Made by a program: the position numbers and the translations under genes. 64,000 nucleotides of DNA from Stenotrophomonas maltophilia (GTDB lineage Bacteria; Pseudomonadota; Gammaproteobacteria; Xanthomonadales; Xanthomonadaceae): assembly GCF_003205835.1 (NCBI RefSeq), contig NZ_CP029773.1:404501-468500 (forward strand), given 5' to 3'. Shown here in pieces: positions 1-7,907 of this stretch. How positions within the stretch are numbered: the first letter of the stretch is position 1; each line of letters begins with the position of its first letter. Below the pieces are notes generated by a model. That model had not been told where the DNA came from. It made no database searches and saw nothing but the letters and a program-made list of their open reading frames with translations.

Positions 1-878
1 CGGTGGTGGTCACCGTGCTGGCGATGGCCGAGGCGGACATGCGCGCCGCGCACGGTGAGATTCCCGGTGGCCGTTTCGCGATCATCGGCTACGGCAGCCT
101 CGGTGGCCTTGAACTGGGCTTCGGTTCCGATCTGGACCTGGTGTTCCTGCACGACAACCCGGCTGGCGTGGATGCCAGCGATGGCGCGCGTCCGCTGGAA
201 CCGGGGCGCTGGTATGCGCGGCTGGCGCAGAAGGTGATGGCACTGCTTGGGGCAGTCACTGCCGCCGGGCGCCTGTACGACATCGACGTGCGCCTGCGCC
301 CGGATGGCGGCAAGGGTTCGCTGGTGTCTTCGCTGGCCAGTTACACCGAGTACCAGCGCGAACGTGCGTGGACCTGGGAACACCAGGCGCTGGTGCGCGC
401 GCGTGGCGTGGCCGGCGATGCCAGCCTGCTGGCCGACTTCGAGCACGTGCGTGCGCAGACGCTGGGCCGCGAACGCGATGCCGATGTGCTGTATGCCGAC
501 GTGTTGAAGATGCGTGGGCGCATGCGCACTGAACTGGACCGCAGCGATGCCGCACGGCTGGACCTGAAACAGGGTGCGGGTGGCGTGGTGGACCTGGAGT
601 TCCTGCTGCAGACCGGCGTGCTTGCGCGCAGTGCCCAGCATGTGGCGTTGCTGCAGCCTCGCGACACGCCGTCGTTGATCGATGCGTTGGCGATTGCGGG
701 ATTCCTGCCGGAAGACACCGCGCAGGCGCTGCACGGGGCACATGCCACGCTGCTGGACGTGGGCCTCGCCTGCACGCTGGACCGCCGCCCGCGGTTGGCC
801 CCGACCACGCCCGCGATTGAAGAGGCGTGTGCCGCGATTACGGCGGCGTGCATCGCCGCGGAGCTGCCATTCGCCTGA
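1..878 (+). CDS. glnE: Glutamine synthetase adenylyltransferase/adenylyl-removing enzyme, C-terminal part
   Basis: This is the end of a gene that begins before the window; the reading frame is open from the first complete codon. About 291 residues are visible and stop at TGA 876-878. The signature [20 protein letters not shown], near visible residues 29-48, is the nucleotidyltransferase motif (G-S-LGG-E-SDLDLVF) of GlnE. In GlnE it occurs twice, and the 'LHD' that follows plus the short distance to the end fit the C-terminal adenylyltransferase half. GlnE adds AMP to, and removes it from, glutamine synthetase in response to PII, setting nitrogen assimilation. The rest of the visible part is helical and resembles the GlnD_UR_UTase domain. 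The gene is followed directly by tandem GTAG repeats. Family call is firm; the N-terminal deadenylylase half cannot be judged. Confidence 0.95.
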   Translation, partial: VVVTVLAMAEADMRAAHGEIPGGRFAIIGYGSLGGLELGFGSDLDLVFLHDNPAGVDASDGARPLEPGRWYARLAQKVMALLGAVTAAGRLYDIDVRLRPDGGKGSLVSSLASYTEYQRERAWTWEHQALVRARGVAGDASLLADFEHVRAQTLGRERDADVLYADVLKMRGRMRTELDRSDAARLDLKQGAGGVVDLEFLLQTGVLARSAQHVALLQPRDTPSLIDALAIAGFLPEDTAQALHGAHATLLDVGLACTLDRRPRLAPTTPAIEEACAAITAACIAAELPFA

Positions 879-880
879 GG

Positions 881-1130
881 ATCAATGATCTGACCGTTGG
901 CCTGCCGTTGGTAGGTGCCAACCCTGGTTGGCACAACCCATCAGCGTTCATGACCCCGGCAACAGCGTGCCAACCAAGGTTGGCAGCTACCGGATCAATG
1001 GCCCGGCGATGACCCGCCGGATCAATGATCTGACCATTGGCCTGTTGTTGGTAGGTGCCAACCTTGGTTGGCACAACCCATCAGCGTTCACGACCCCGGC
1101 AACAGCGTGCCAACCAAGGTTGGCACCTAC
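881..1130. repeat. Tandem duplicated GTAG palindrome unit (GGTGCCAACC family)
   Basis: Two copies of a unit of about 110 bp, at 881-990 and 1021-1130, differ at about six positions. Each holds GTAGGTGCCAACC..GGTTGGCAC followed by an inverted partner ending in CTAC (911-990 and 1051-1130), so each can fold into paired hairpins. The layout (GTAG at one end, CTAC at the other) is that of the REP-like GTAG repeats of Stenotrophomonas, with a different palindrome core. A third example lies at 6197-6258. Confidence 0.85.
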
Positions 1131-1144
1131 AAGGGCGACGGCGG

Positions 1145-1705
1145 TCAGCTGGTGGCGCGCAGCGGCGCCATCTTCCACAACAACGCACGGAACGGGGCCA
1201 GCAGGCACACGCCGATCGCCAGCTTCACCGCCAGATCGCCGGCGGCCCAGCTCACCCACGACAGGGTGGAACCGGCAAAGGCGATCGACCAGAAAATGGT
1301 GGTATCCACCGTCGCACTGCAGGTCGTCGCGACCATCGGCGCACGCCACCAGCTGCCCCGGCGCAGGCGGTCGAACACGGTGATGTCCAGCAGCTGGGCC
1401 ACGATGAAGGCCGAGCAGGAGGCAATGGCAATGCGCGGGGTGGCCACCCAGATCGATAGCAGCACTGCCACCGCAAAACCGATCCACGCCACGCGGCGGG
1501 CCGGGCCCGGGCCGAAGCGGCGGTTGATCAGGTTGCTGACCAGGAACGCGACCGGGTAGCTGAAGGCACCCCAGGTCAGCCAATCGTTGATCGGGTACTG
1601 CACCAGCACGTTGGACAGCAGCACCACCGCGCCCATGGCCAGTACCGCCAGCACCAGGGCGCGGGCGGTCAACGGGGCAAACACAGGGGCAGGACGCACG
1701 GACAT
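1145..1705 (-). CDS. yhhQ: Queuosine precursor transporter, YhhQ/VUT family
   Basis: A 186-residue inner-membrane protein with about six hydrophobic segments. It contains features of the YhhQ (DUF165/VUT) family: the NDWLTWGAFSYPVAFLVSN segment, 'NRRFGP' after it, 'QLLDITVFDRLR', and 'TTIFWSIAF'. Family members import queuosine precursors such as preQ0/preQ1 for tRNA modification. A TTG codon 18 bases upstream would add six residues; I chose ATG at 1705. It is transcribed towards glnE and separated from it by the tandem GTAG repeats. The gap upstream to the next gene is only 75 bp, and no preQ1 riboswitch could be made out there. The family is confident; the exact substrate is inferred. Confidence 0.85.
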   Translation of the reverse strand: MSVRPAPVFAPLTARALVLAVLAMGAVVLLSNVLVQYPINDWLTWGAFSYPVAFLVSNLINRRFGPGPARRVAWIGFAVAVLLSIWVATPRIAIASCSAFIVAQLLDITVFDRLRRGSWWRAPMVATTCSATVDTTIFWSIAFAGSTLSWVSWAAGDLAVKLAIGVCLLAPFRALLWKMAPLRATS

Positions 1706-1780
1706 GGCGAGCCAGGAGGACAAAGGGGATCGCCCATTATCCGCCCGGCCCGCGGCAAAACCAAAACCGGCCGTTCAGCT

Positions 1781-2293
1781 TTACAGCGCTTCGCTCATCA
1801 CATCGCCGGCGGCATAGGCGGTCGGCACATAAGCCAGCGCCTGGCCCTGTGCGCTCTTCACGGTCCAACCGGCACCGGCTTCGGTGGGGTCGAAATGCAC
1901 CTGCTGGCCGACCACGAAGGCCGCCATCTGGTCCTCGTGCACGCGCGCCGGCCAACGCAGGGTGGCGGTCTGGTCGGCCTTGTCCGGTACCTGCAGCTGC
2001 ACCTGGCGCTCGCCCTCCGGCGTGGTCTCCACCTTCTTCACTTCCATCGGTGGCAGCGGCACCGCCTTGGTGCGGCGGGACCTGTCATGGCGTTCGCTGG
2101 CCTTGAACGGCGCCTTGGAGAGTTCGGACAGGCCTGCCGACGCCGCAAGGGGAACCGATACCACAATCAACGAGGTGATCAGCACGCTGGCCTCGCTGCT
2201 GTTCAACTGCGGCGCAGCGCCGGCATGGACGGTGGGCACCAGCAGCGCCGAGAGCAGCAGGGCAGAGGCAGGCATACGCAGGTAACGGAGCAT
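1781..2293 (-). CDS. Secreted hypothetical protein, partner of DUF2145 gene
   Basis: A 170-residue protein with a clear N-terminal signal peptide: a hydrophobic leucine/alanine core then 'VHAGAAP'. A second hydrophobic stretch (VLITSLIVVSVPLAASAG) lies near residues 37-54. The mature part holds a basic patch (SERHDRSRRTK) followed by a predicted beta-rich region. I do not recognise a named family. It lies 29 bp downstream of the DUF2145 gene on the same strand, so the two are probably one operon acting in the envelope or periplasm. The ATG at 2293 is chosen because the signal peptide starts there; the open frame continues much further upstream but without a plausible protein. Confidence 0.8.
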   Translation of the reverse strand: MLRYLRMPASALLLSALLVPTVHAGAAPQLNSSEASVLITSLIVVSVPLAASAGLSELSKAPFKASERHDRSRRTKAVPLPPMEVKKVETTPEGERQVQLQVPDKADQTATLRWPARVHEDQMAAFVVGQQVHFDPTEAGAGWTVKSAQGQALAYVPTAYAAGDVMSEAL

Positions 2294-2322
2294 TGGGACC
2301 TCCAGGTCGCAAAGAAGGGAAT

Positions 2323-3174
2323 TCAGGGTGTGGCTGCGGCGGCTCCGGCCACCGGCACGTGGGGGATCACCAGTTCCTGCTGCAGCTGGCTGCGCTGGTG
2401 CAGGAAATCGAACACCGATTCCACCGTCACGACCGAGTAGTTGCCGGAGATGCGCTCGCCGGCGGGGTGGTCGGTGGTGGTGGCGTTGGCTACGAACAGG
2501 CGTGCGCCCACCCGCTTGCCCAGGCCGATATGCAGCACGCTGGGCTGGTACTTCTGCTGGCGCAGCCACTGCTGGGCCTGTTCGCGCTTGACGATGGCCG
2601 GTGCGCCATCTGCCTGTGCCATCGCTGCTGCCAGCACTTCCAGCACCCATTGGTTGGAGTTCTGGTAGTCGGTGGCGAACGGGTAGGCGACCACGTTGTA
2701 CCTGGTTTCGTGCAGCGCCTTGGGCTGGATCGAGGGCGACACCAGCATCGCGCGCAGTGCTGCACGCAGCGGTGCCGACGGTACGCCGATGCGCAGATCG
2801 GTATGGCCACCGCTCTCGCCGACGAAGTTGCCCAGTCCTTCGTGGTACAGCTGCGAGCTGTCGGTCTTGCAGCGATTGAGCAGGTGCATCGCGCGCCAGC
2901 GGCCATCGTCCTCGCGCAGCAGGAAGGCCAGGTGGCTGTGGCGCAGGCCGTAGCGGCTCAGGTCCTGGCCGCCACGTGCAGCCACCACCACGTCCACGTC
3001 GGGCAGCGCATCCAGACGCTCGGCGGTGGTCCAGGCCACGTCCAGCATTGCTGCCTGCGACGCCACGCTGGGGTAGCGCTCGCGGCATTCGGAGCTGTTG
3101 GCCCATGCGGGGGCTGTCGCCAGCAGGCTGGCGATCAGCAGCGCGGCGCGGGGCAGGCGGGAGAAACGATCCAT
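2323..3174 (-). CDS. DUF2145 family periplasmic protein
   Basis: A 283-residue protein with a signal peptide ending near 'PAWAN'. The body contains 'VVVAARGGQDLSRYGLRHSH' and 'GLGNFVGESGGHTDLRIG', and 'ETRYNVVAYPFATDYQNSNQ' further on. This arrangement, a conserved R-Y-G--HSH and Y-PF-T-YQNSNQW, matches what I recall of the DUF2145 family, which has no assigned function. The invariant-looking His and Cys (residue 8 of the mature part) hint at an enzyme or metal site, but that is inference. It precedes the 170-residue secreted protein in an apparent operon. A purine-rich site (GAAGG) precedes the ATG at a good distance. Confidence 0.8.
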   Translation of the reverse strand: MDRFSRLPRAALLIASLLATAPAWANSSECRERYPSVASQAAMLDVAWTTAERLDALPDVDVVVAARGGQDLSRYGLRHSHLAFLLREDDGRWRAMHLLNRCKTDSSQLYHEGLGNFVGESGGHTDLRIGVPSAPLRAALRAMLVSPSIQPKALHETRYNVVAYPFATDYQNSNQWVLEVLAAAMAQADGAPAIVKREQAQQWLRQQKYQPSVLHIGLGKRVGARLFVANATTTDHPAGERISGNYSVVTVESVFDFLHQRSQLQQELVIPHVPVAGAAAATP

Positions 3175-3222
3175 GTCGATACCTTCAACGGCGGGCAGGC
3201 CCGCGCGCCGATCATACGCCGG

Positions 3223-3450
3223 TCAGCGCAGCGGGCGGTCCACACCCTTGCGCTTGAGTTCCTTGTCGCAGGCGTCACTGATGGGAGCCACCGGCAGTGG
3301 CGGGCGCTGGCCCTTCGGATCGCGCAGCGCCGGTTGTTCGCGGTACGCGTCCAGCTGCTGCTGGCATTGATACGAGATCGGATCCAGCTCGGTGGGCGTG
3401 GTGGAACACGCGGCGAGCAGGGCCAGGGGCAGCAGGAGCAGGGTACGCAT
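3223..3450 (-). CDS. Small putative lipoprotein
   Basis: A 75-residue protein that begins with a short lipoprotein signal peptide and a lipobox (LLAACS), so the mature protein would be a membrane-anchored peptide of about 60 residues starting at Cys15. The mature part is polar, with two further cysteines (QCQQQ and DACDKE) that could pair in the periplasm. The gene stands alone on the minus strand, 48 bp upstream of the DUF2145 gene, and might be the first gene of that operon. No family recognised. The signal sequence and codon use support a real gene. Confidence 0.7.
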   Translation of the reverse strand: MRTLLLLPLALLAACSTTPTELDPISYQCQQQLDAYREQPALRDPKGQRPPLPVAPISDACDKELKRKGVDRPLR

Positions 3451-3578
3451 GAAGACGTTCAGAGTGATGGGGGAAGGTGGACTCTAACCGCGGTACCGGA
3501 TCGAAATGTTCAGAAAACGCTGCGCACCCGGCATTCCCGTGATGCCAGGCGCCCAGGATTACCGGCCAGCGGCCAGCA

Positions 3579-4544
3579 CTACCCCGCTGCCAGACGCTGT
3601 TTCACTTCTGCCGCGATCCGCGCGGTTTCGCGCAGTGGCTCGATGCGGTCGTACTGCCAGTCCAGCCAGCGTTCCTGCAATCGCCCGTGCTCGCGCAGCT
3701 GCTGCTGGAAACGCGCCAGCCGCCCCTGCGCGGTCTCGGCCAGCGCCACCATCACCGGCATGCGCGTGGCGCAGGCTTCAGAGAGCAGGTTCACCGAATC
3801 GGGTGAGACCACCACGCGGTTGGCCCAGCCGAGCAGGCCCCCATATGGGTTCACGCCATCGCCGCCATCGCCCCAGATCACGTGCGGCAGGTCGGCGAAT
3901 TTCGCGCGCAGGATCTCGGCCAATGCCGGCGGCGTGCGCCGCGAGGTGGTCGCCAGCAGGCTGCCGCCTTCGCTGCGGATCTGCTCGGCCAGTGCCTGGA
4001 ACACGCGAACCATCGCCGCTTCGTCCCACGGTGCCAGCGGCGTCGGCCCGCCCACCAGCAGCGCGGTGCGCGGGCCGGGCAGGGTACTGAAGCCGGCAAA
4101 CGCGGCGCGGCCCCAGGCCAGCCAGTCATCGTCCACCGGGTTGAGGCTGCCGAGCAGGGTCAGCACGTTGCTGCCACGCAGGGCATCGTGCTCGGGCACC
4201 ACCACCACATCCCAATGGCGGGCGCCGATGCGCGGGTCGAGGATCTGCACCACCTGGCTGCCGCGCGCGCGCAGCACGCGCAGGGCGCCGGCGGCCTGGC
4301 GGCCACAGCCGATCGCCAGCGCCGGGGCCTCGGCGGCCAGTGACGCGAAAGCCTCGCCATAGCCGTTCACATCGCCCGGCAGGCGCCGCGGCGACAGCCA
4401 GCGCCAAGGCGCGCGCGGCTGCAGGACCAGCGGTCGGTGGGTGCCCTGGCGCAGTGCCGAGGCCAGCGCGACCGCCTGGCGGACATTGCCCGCACGGCCG
4501 TCAGTGACCGTCCATGGCGCGCTCGATCGTTTCACCATTGGCAT
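3579..4544 (-). CDS. ELM1/GtrOC1-like putative glycosyltransferase (DUF1022)
   Basis: A 321-residue protein of the ELM1 (formerly DUF1022) family. Diagnostic parts are 'TDGRAGNVRQA' near residue 15, 'IGCGRQAAGALRVLR', 'VVQILDPRIGARHWDVVVVPEHD', 'LLVGGPTPLAPW', and 'VVVSPDSVNLLSEACAT' near residue 240. The last resembles the sugar-nucleotide site of GT-B glycosyltransferases. Bacterial members are often near lipid A or LPS genes, but that is not so here. It is divergent from the nitroreductase gene, sharing a 120-bp intergenic region. ATG at 4544 or 4538 are both possible; the downstream end touches no other gene. Confidence 0.8.
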   Translation of the reverse strand: MPMVKRSSAPWTVTDGRAGNVRQAVALASALRQGTHRPLVLQPRAPWRWLSPRRLPGDVNGYGEAFASLAAEAPALAIGCGRQAAGALRVLRARGSQVVQILDPRIGARHWDVVVVPEHDALRGSNVLTLLGSLNPVDDDWLAWGRAAFAGFSTLPGPRTALLVGGPTPLAPWDEAAMVRVFQALAEQIRSEGGSLLATTSRRTPPALAEILRAKFADLPHVIWGDGGDGVNPYGGLLGWANRVVVSPDSVNLLSEACATRMPVMVALAETAQGRLARFQQQLREHGRLQERWLDWQYDRIEPLRETARIAAEVKQRLAAG

Positions 4545-4664
4545 TAATTCGTTTCAGCCCTGCTGGGTGTTGCAACAGTCGCGACACTCTACACTGCGGC
4601 TCGTCGATTCGCCCCGCGCCGCCCGCGGGCACTGACTTCCCTTAGCCGCCCTGGAGATCCACCG

Positions 4665-5255
4665 ATGTCCCACGCGCTCGACGCTGCTGCCCTCGATCAG
4701 CTGTTCCGCACTGCCCGTACCCAGAACGCCTTCCTCGACAAGCCGGTCCCGGCCAGCCTGCTGCAGGAACTGTACGACCTGGTGAAGTGGGGCCCGACTG
4801 CGGCCAACACCACGCCGGCCCGCTTCGTCTTCGTCACTTCGAAGGAAGCCAAGGAAAAGCTGGCCCCGGCCCTGTCCGAAGGTAACCTGGCCAAGACCAT
4901 GGCCGCCCCGGTCACCGCCATCATCGGCTTCGACCTGGACTTCCACGAGAAGCTGCCGTACCTGTTCCCGCACACCGATGCCAAGGCCTGGTTCGACGGC
5001 CCGCAGGAAGGCCGTCACGAAGCCGCCATCCGCAACGGCAGCCTGCAGGGTGCCTACCTGATCCTGGCCGCGCGCGCGCTGGGCCTGGATGCCGGCCCGA
5101 TGTCCGGCTTCGATGCGGCCAAGGTGGATGAAGCCTTCTTCGCCGGCACCGCCATCAAGTCGAATTTCCTGGTCAACCTGGGTTACGGTGACCCGGCGGG
5201 CTTGTTCCCGCGTCTGCCGCGCCTGTCGTTCGACGAAGCGGCGCGCATCGCGTAA
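4665..5255 (+). CDS. rutE: Malonic semialdehyde reductase / RutE-type nitroreductase
   Basis: A 196-residue flavoprotein of the nitroreductase superfamily. The N-terminal '[12 protein letters not shown]' and '[19 protein letters not shown]' form the FMN-binding start typical of RutE/YdfG-associated reductases, and '[26 protein letters not shown]' near residue 127 is the usual C-terminal signature. RutE reduces malonic semialdehyde to 3-hydroxypropionate in uracil breakdown; no other rut gene is nearby, so here it may be a general detoxifying reductase. Length equals the family norm (about 196). A GGAGAT site precedes the ATG. A strong hairpin after the stop ends the transcript. Confidence 0.88.
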   Translation: MSHALDAAALDQLFRTARTQNAFLDKPVPASLLQELYDLVKWGPTAANTTPARFVFVTSKEAKEKLAPALSEGNLAKTMAAPVTAIIGFDLDFHEKLPYLFPHTDAKAWFDGPQEGRHEAAIRNGSLQGAYLILAARALGLDAGPMSGFDAAKVDEAFFAGTAIKSNFLVNLGYGDPAGLFPRLPRLSFDEAARIA

Positions 5256-5272
5256 GTCGCTGTATCGGTTTC

Positions 5273-5297
5273 GGGCCCGCCGTCCCGCGGCGGGCCC
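5273..5297 (+). terminator. Hairpin after rutE-like gene
   Basis: GGGCCCGCC, a 7-nt loop, and GGCGGGCCC form a perfect 9-bp GC-rich stem 17 bases after the stop codon, followed by TTG rather than a long T run. It probably works as an intrinsic or attenuating terminator before the YceI gene. Confidence 0.65.
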
Positions 5298-5341
5298 TTG
5301 CTGCACCGTGTACCCACCCTACGATCCGGAGAGTTCCTGAG

Positions 5342-6049
5342 ATGAGCGCCACCCGTAAACTGCTGCTGCCGCTGGCCCTGACCCTGGCCATCGCCGCCTG
5401 CTCCAAGCCGGCCGACACCGCTGCCCCGGCCGCCGATGCTGCCGCCCCGGCCACCACCGAGCAGGCCGCCACCCCGGCTGCCGATGCCGCCGCTGCCGCG
5501 CCGGCCGCCGAAGCGATCAAGATCGCCTCGGGCACCTACAAGCTGGACCCGAGCCACACCGACGTACTGGCGCAGTGGAGCCACTTCGGCTTCTCCAACC
5601 CGAGCGCGCACTTCGGCAACGTTGAAGGCACCCTGGTGTACAACGCCGAAGACGTGACCAAGTCCACCGTGGAAGTGAAGCTGCCGCTGAGCGGCCTGAA
5701 CAGCTTCACCGCCAAGTTCGACGAGCACCTGAAGAGCGCCGACTTCTTCGACGCCGCCAAGTTCGCCGATGCCACCTTCAAGAGCACCAAGGTGGAGGCG
5801 GCCGGCACCAACAAGCTGACCGTCACCGGCGACCTGACCATCAAGGGCATCACCAAGCCGGTCACCCTGGACGTCACCGTCAACGGCGGCGGCGAGCATC
5901 CGATGGCCAAGGTTCCGGCCGCCGGCTTCGATGCCACCACCACCCTGAAGCGCAGCGATTTCGGCGTCGGCGCCTACGCCCCGAACGTCAGCGATGAAGT
6001 GAAGATCCGCATCACCACCGAAGCCACCGGCGAAAAGCCGGCGGCTTGA
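5342..6049 (+). CDS. yceI: YceI family lipoprotein
   Basis: A 235-residue protein. The first 20 residues are a signal peptide with lipobox 'IAACS', predicting lipid attachment at the Cys. Then comes a low-complexity Ala/Pro/Asp linker of about 35 residues that should project the domain away from the membrane. The rest is a YceI domain: 'YKLDPSHTDVLAQWSHFGFSN', 'GTLVYN', 'LNSFTAKFDEHLKSADFFDA', and 'GDLTIKGITKPVTLDV'. YceI domains are lipocalin-like barrels that bind polyisoprenoid chains. It has its own strong terminator downstream. The family is certain; the ligand is inferred. Confidence 0.92.
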   Translation: MSATRKLLLPLALTLAIAACSKPADTAAPAADAAAPATTEQAATPAADAAAAAPAAEAIKIASGTYKLDPSHTDVLAQWSHFGFSNPSAHFGNVEGTLVYNAEDVTKSTVEVKLPLSGLNSFTAKFDEHLKSADFFDAAKFADATFKSTKVEAAGTNKLTVTGDLTIKGITKPVTLDVTVNGGGEHPMAKVPAAGFDATTTLKRSDFGVGAYAPNVSDEVKIRITTEATGEKPAA

Positions 6050-6080
6050 TGCACCCCACTCACTCGTCGTGAGAAGGCAG

Positions 6081-6110
6081 AAGGCCCGCTGAAAAGCGGG
6101 CCTTCTTTTT
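6081..6110 (+). terminator. Rho-independent terminator of the YceI gene
   Basis: AAGGCCCGCT, loop GAAA, AGCGGGCCTT, then a run of five T. The 10-bp stem with a tetraloop and T tract is a textbook intrinsic terminator 31 bases after the stop codon. Confidence 0.92.
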
Positions 6111-6118
6111 GGGTTCTG

Positions 6119-6258
6119 GTAGAGCCGGCCGCTGGCCGGCTGCTTGCGAGGTGCCCGATGTTGATGGGGTTGCCGGCCAGCGGCCGGCACTACCCGGTAG
6201 GTGCCAACCTCGGTTGGTACACGAGCATTTCGTGGGCCAACCGAGGTTGGCCACTACC
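6119..6258. repeat. SMAG dimer plus a GGTGCCAACC-family GTAG pair
   Basis: 6119-6194 is a head-to-head pair of SMAG units: GTAG, GCCGGCCGCTGGCCGGC, spacer, and the inverted unit ending CTAC. It is followed at 6197-6258 by a pair of the other GTAG family (core GTGCCAACCTCGGTTGG). Two repeat families lie end to end between convergent genes. Confidence 0.88.
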
Positions 6259-6270
6259 GGGTACGCGCGT

Positions 6271-6672
6271 TCAGCGCAGCGCGCCCAACCATGCCACGCA
6301 CGCTTCGCTCGGGCTCTGCTTGGCCTTCACTGTCATCCCGCTCACCCGCACGAAGGTCTGCGCGGCCTGCGCCACCACCTGACGTGCGATCAGCGCCGCC
6401 TGCTTGGTCGCGGCCTGCTGCTTGCGCAGCTGCACGATGTTGATCGAAGGCCGACCGACTGGCGCATATTTCTGGTCGCGGCGCAGCACATCGGCTACCT
6501 GCGCCACTTCGAACTCGGCCTGCAGGTAGCGGTGTTGTGCTTCCACCAGCTCGCGCAGCGGCGCACGCAGTGCAGCCGGATCGGTGAACGCGGCCAGTGC
6601 CGCATCACAGGCGGCATCATCAGCGAAGCGGGTACGCAGCGCGTCCACGCTGGCCAGGGTCAGTTTGGCCAT
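6271..6672 (-). CDS. Hypothetical cytoplasmic protein
   Basis: A 133-residue, mostly helical, soluble protein without signal peptide or membrane segment; 'AEFEVAQVADVLRRDQKYAPVGRPS' in the middle is the most distinctive stretch. No family recognised. I chose the ATG at 6672 (MAKLTL), where codon use becomes typical; the open frame upstream continues 96 bases but runs into a GTAG repeat. The gene converges on the YceI gene, with repeats between them, and is divergent from the membrane protein that follows. Confidence 0.65.
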   Translation of the reverse strand: MAKLTLASVDALRTRFADDAACDAALAAFTDPAALRAPLRELVEAQHRYLQAEFEVAQVADVLRRDQKYAPVGRPSINIVQLRKQQAATKQAALIARQVVAQAAQTFVRVSGMTVKAKQSPSEACVAWLGALR

Positions 6673-6753
6673 GTGGGCCTCGTTGCTGCAGGAAAGGAGC
6701 GCGATTGTCGCATTGCTTGCCGGCTGATGCGTTGAACCAGATGGCGGAATCCC

Positions 6754-6844
6754 TGTAGCCGAGCCCATGCTCGGCTCATCGCGCGCAGCGCGAGGGTTCT
6801 CCGATGGCGGAACGAAAAGCAGCCGAGCGTGGGCTCGGCTCTAC
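6754..6844. repeat. GTAG pair, GAGCCGAGC family
   Basis: Begins GTAGCCGAGCCCATGCTCGG and ends GAGCGTGGGCTCGGCTCTAC, with the spacer GCGCGCAGCGCGA between. Almost the same arrangement occurs at 7780-7859, on the other side of the membrane-protein gene, so the gene is bracketed by two copies. Confidence 0.85.
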
Positions 6845-6878
6845 AATGGGCTGCTGTTTCATTCACGGAAGAAGACCC

Positions 6879-7712
6879 ATGCAGGACGCGCAGTACTGGT
6901 TGAACGAATTCTGGACGGGCCTGAGCGTGCTCGACCTGCTGGGCGGCAGCCTGCTCGGCACGCTGCTGGGCCTGGTGCTGGGCATCTTCGCCTGGCGCTG
7001 GCTGCACCGCCGCGGTTGGCTGCAGCGGCGCAAGCGCTGGCATCACTGGCTGCTGGCCAGCTACGTGGTGCTGCTGCCGCTGGCCACCGCCTTCTTCGGC
7101 CTGCAGCTGGGCTTCACCGCCGGCGCGCATCGCGCGCTGTTCAAGCAGCTCGATCATTTCCAGCCGCATCTGCAGACGCTGGTGGAAGGCTGGAGCGAAG
7201 GCTTCACCGATTCGCTGGACGACCCGCGCATGCGCGAGGCCCTGCGCAGCCAGGGCACGGTGGGCGATGTGGCCGATACCATCGCCTCGGCCTATCTGAG
7301 CGAGCATCCGCTGCCTGGCCTCGACCGCCTCGGCAACGGCCCACTGGCACGCGGCACCGGCTGGGTGATCGGCAAGGTGCGCGAAGGCCTGCTGCGCGGC
7401 ATGGTGGAAGACACGCTGGTGGACAAGGCCGGCACGATTGGCCTGGAGCCCAAGGTGGTGCGCGAAGCGCTGACCATGCACGTGGATGAGCTGCTGCACA
7501 CCCGCGGCGTGCTGCGGCTGGTGAAGGCGCAGATCAACGGCATGATGCCCGGCGTGTACTTCGGGCTGCTGTTGCCGCTGCTGGTCATCGCGCTGCTGGT
7601 GGCGCTGGAGATCTGGGCCGCGCAGCGATTCGGGTGGACGCGGCGGGTGGCGCCCAACGCGGTAGTGCCGGCCGCTGGCCGGCAGCTGCAGGTTCCTGCC
7701 GAAGGTTCATGA
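6879..7712 (+). CDS. Hypothetical inner-membrane protein with repeat-derived C-terminus
   Basis: A 277-residue protein with hydrophobic segments near residues 20-45 and 60-90 and one near the C-terminus (about 230-255); the middle is amphipathic and probably periplasmic. I do not recognise a family. The ATG at 6879 follows a purine-rich ACGGAAGAAG site. The last 18 residues (NAVVPAAGRQLQVPAEGS) are encoded by the left half of a SMAG palindrome starting at 7662, so the original stop codon was probably lost and translation now runs into the repeat. GTAG repeats flank the gene on both sides. Confidence 0.75.
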   Translation: MQDAQYWLNEFWTGLSVLDLLGGSLLGTLLGLVLGIFAWRWLHRRGWLQRRKRWHHWLLASYVVLLPLATAFFGLQLGFTAGAHRALFKQLDHFQPHLQTLVEGWSEGFTDSLDDPRMREALRSQGTVGDVADTIASAYLSEHPLPGLDRLGNGPLARGTGWVIGKVREGLLRGMVEDTLVDKAGTIGLEPKVVREALTMHVDELLHTRGVLRLVKAQINGMMPGVYFGLLLPLLVIALLVALEIWAAQRFGWTRRVAPNAVVPAAGRQLQVPAEGS

Positions 7713-7738
7713 GGTTGCCGGCCAGCGGCCGGCACTAC
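7662..7738. repeat. SMAG dimer overlapping the 3' end of the membrane-protein gene
   Basis: GTAGTGCCGGCCGCTGGCC opens the element and GGCCAGCGGCCGGCACTAC closes it. The coding sequence upstream stops only at 7712, inside the spacer of the dimer. Confidence 0.9.
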
Positions 7739-7779
7739 CCAGCCAGGCAAGAAGGTGCATGAGCGGCGGCGGAGCCTCT

Positions 7780-7859
7780 GTAGAGTCGAGCCATGCTCGA
7801 CTCATCGCGCGCAGCGCGATGGCGGACCCAAAAGCAGCCGAGCGTGGGCTCGGCTCTAC
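7780..7859. repeat. GTAG pair, GAGCCGAGC family
   Basis: GTAGAGTCGAGCCATGCTCG opens the element and GAGCGTGGGCTCGGCTCTAC closes it. It is a near-copy of 6754-6844 with the same GCGCGCAGCGCGATGG spacer. Confidence 0.85.
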
Positions 7860-7907
7860 ACAGTCAAGGGCGGGCGGACCAACGGTCCGCATCCGCCATC
7901 TCTTCGA

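Noticed and set aside
2293..4362. 689-codon plus-strand frame across the DUF2145 and ELM1 genes
   Set aside because: Antisense to three supported genes; Gln/His-rich nonsense with no domain.
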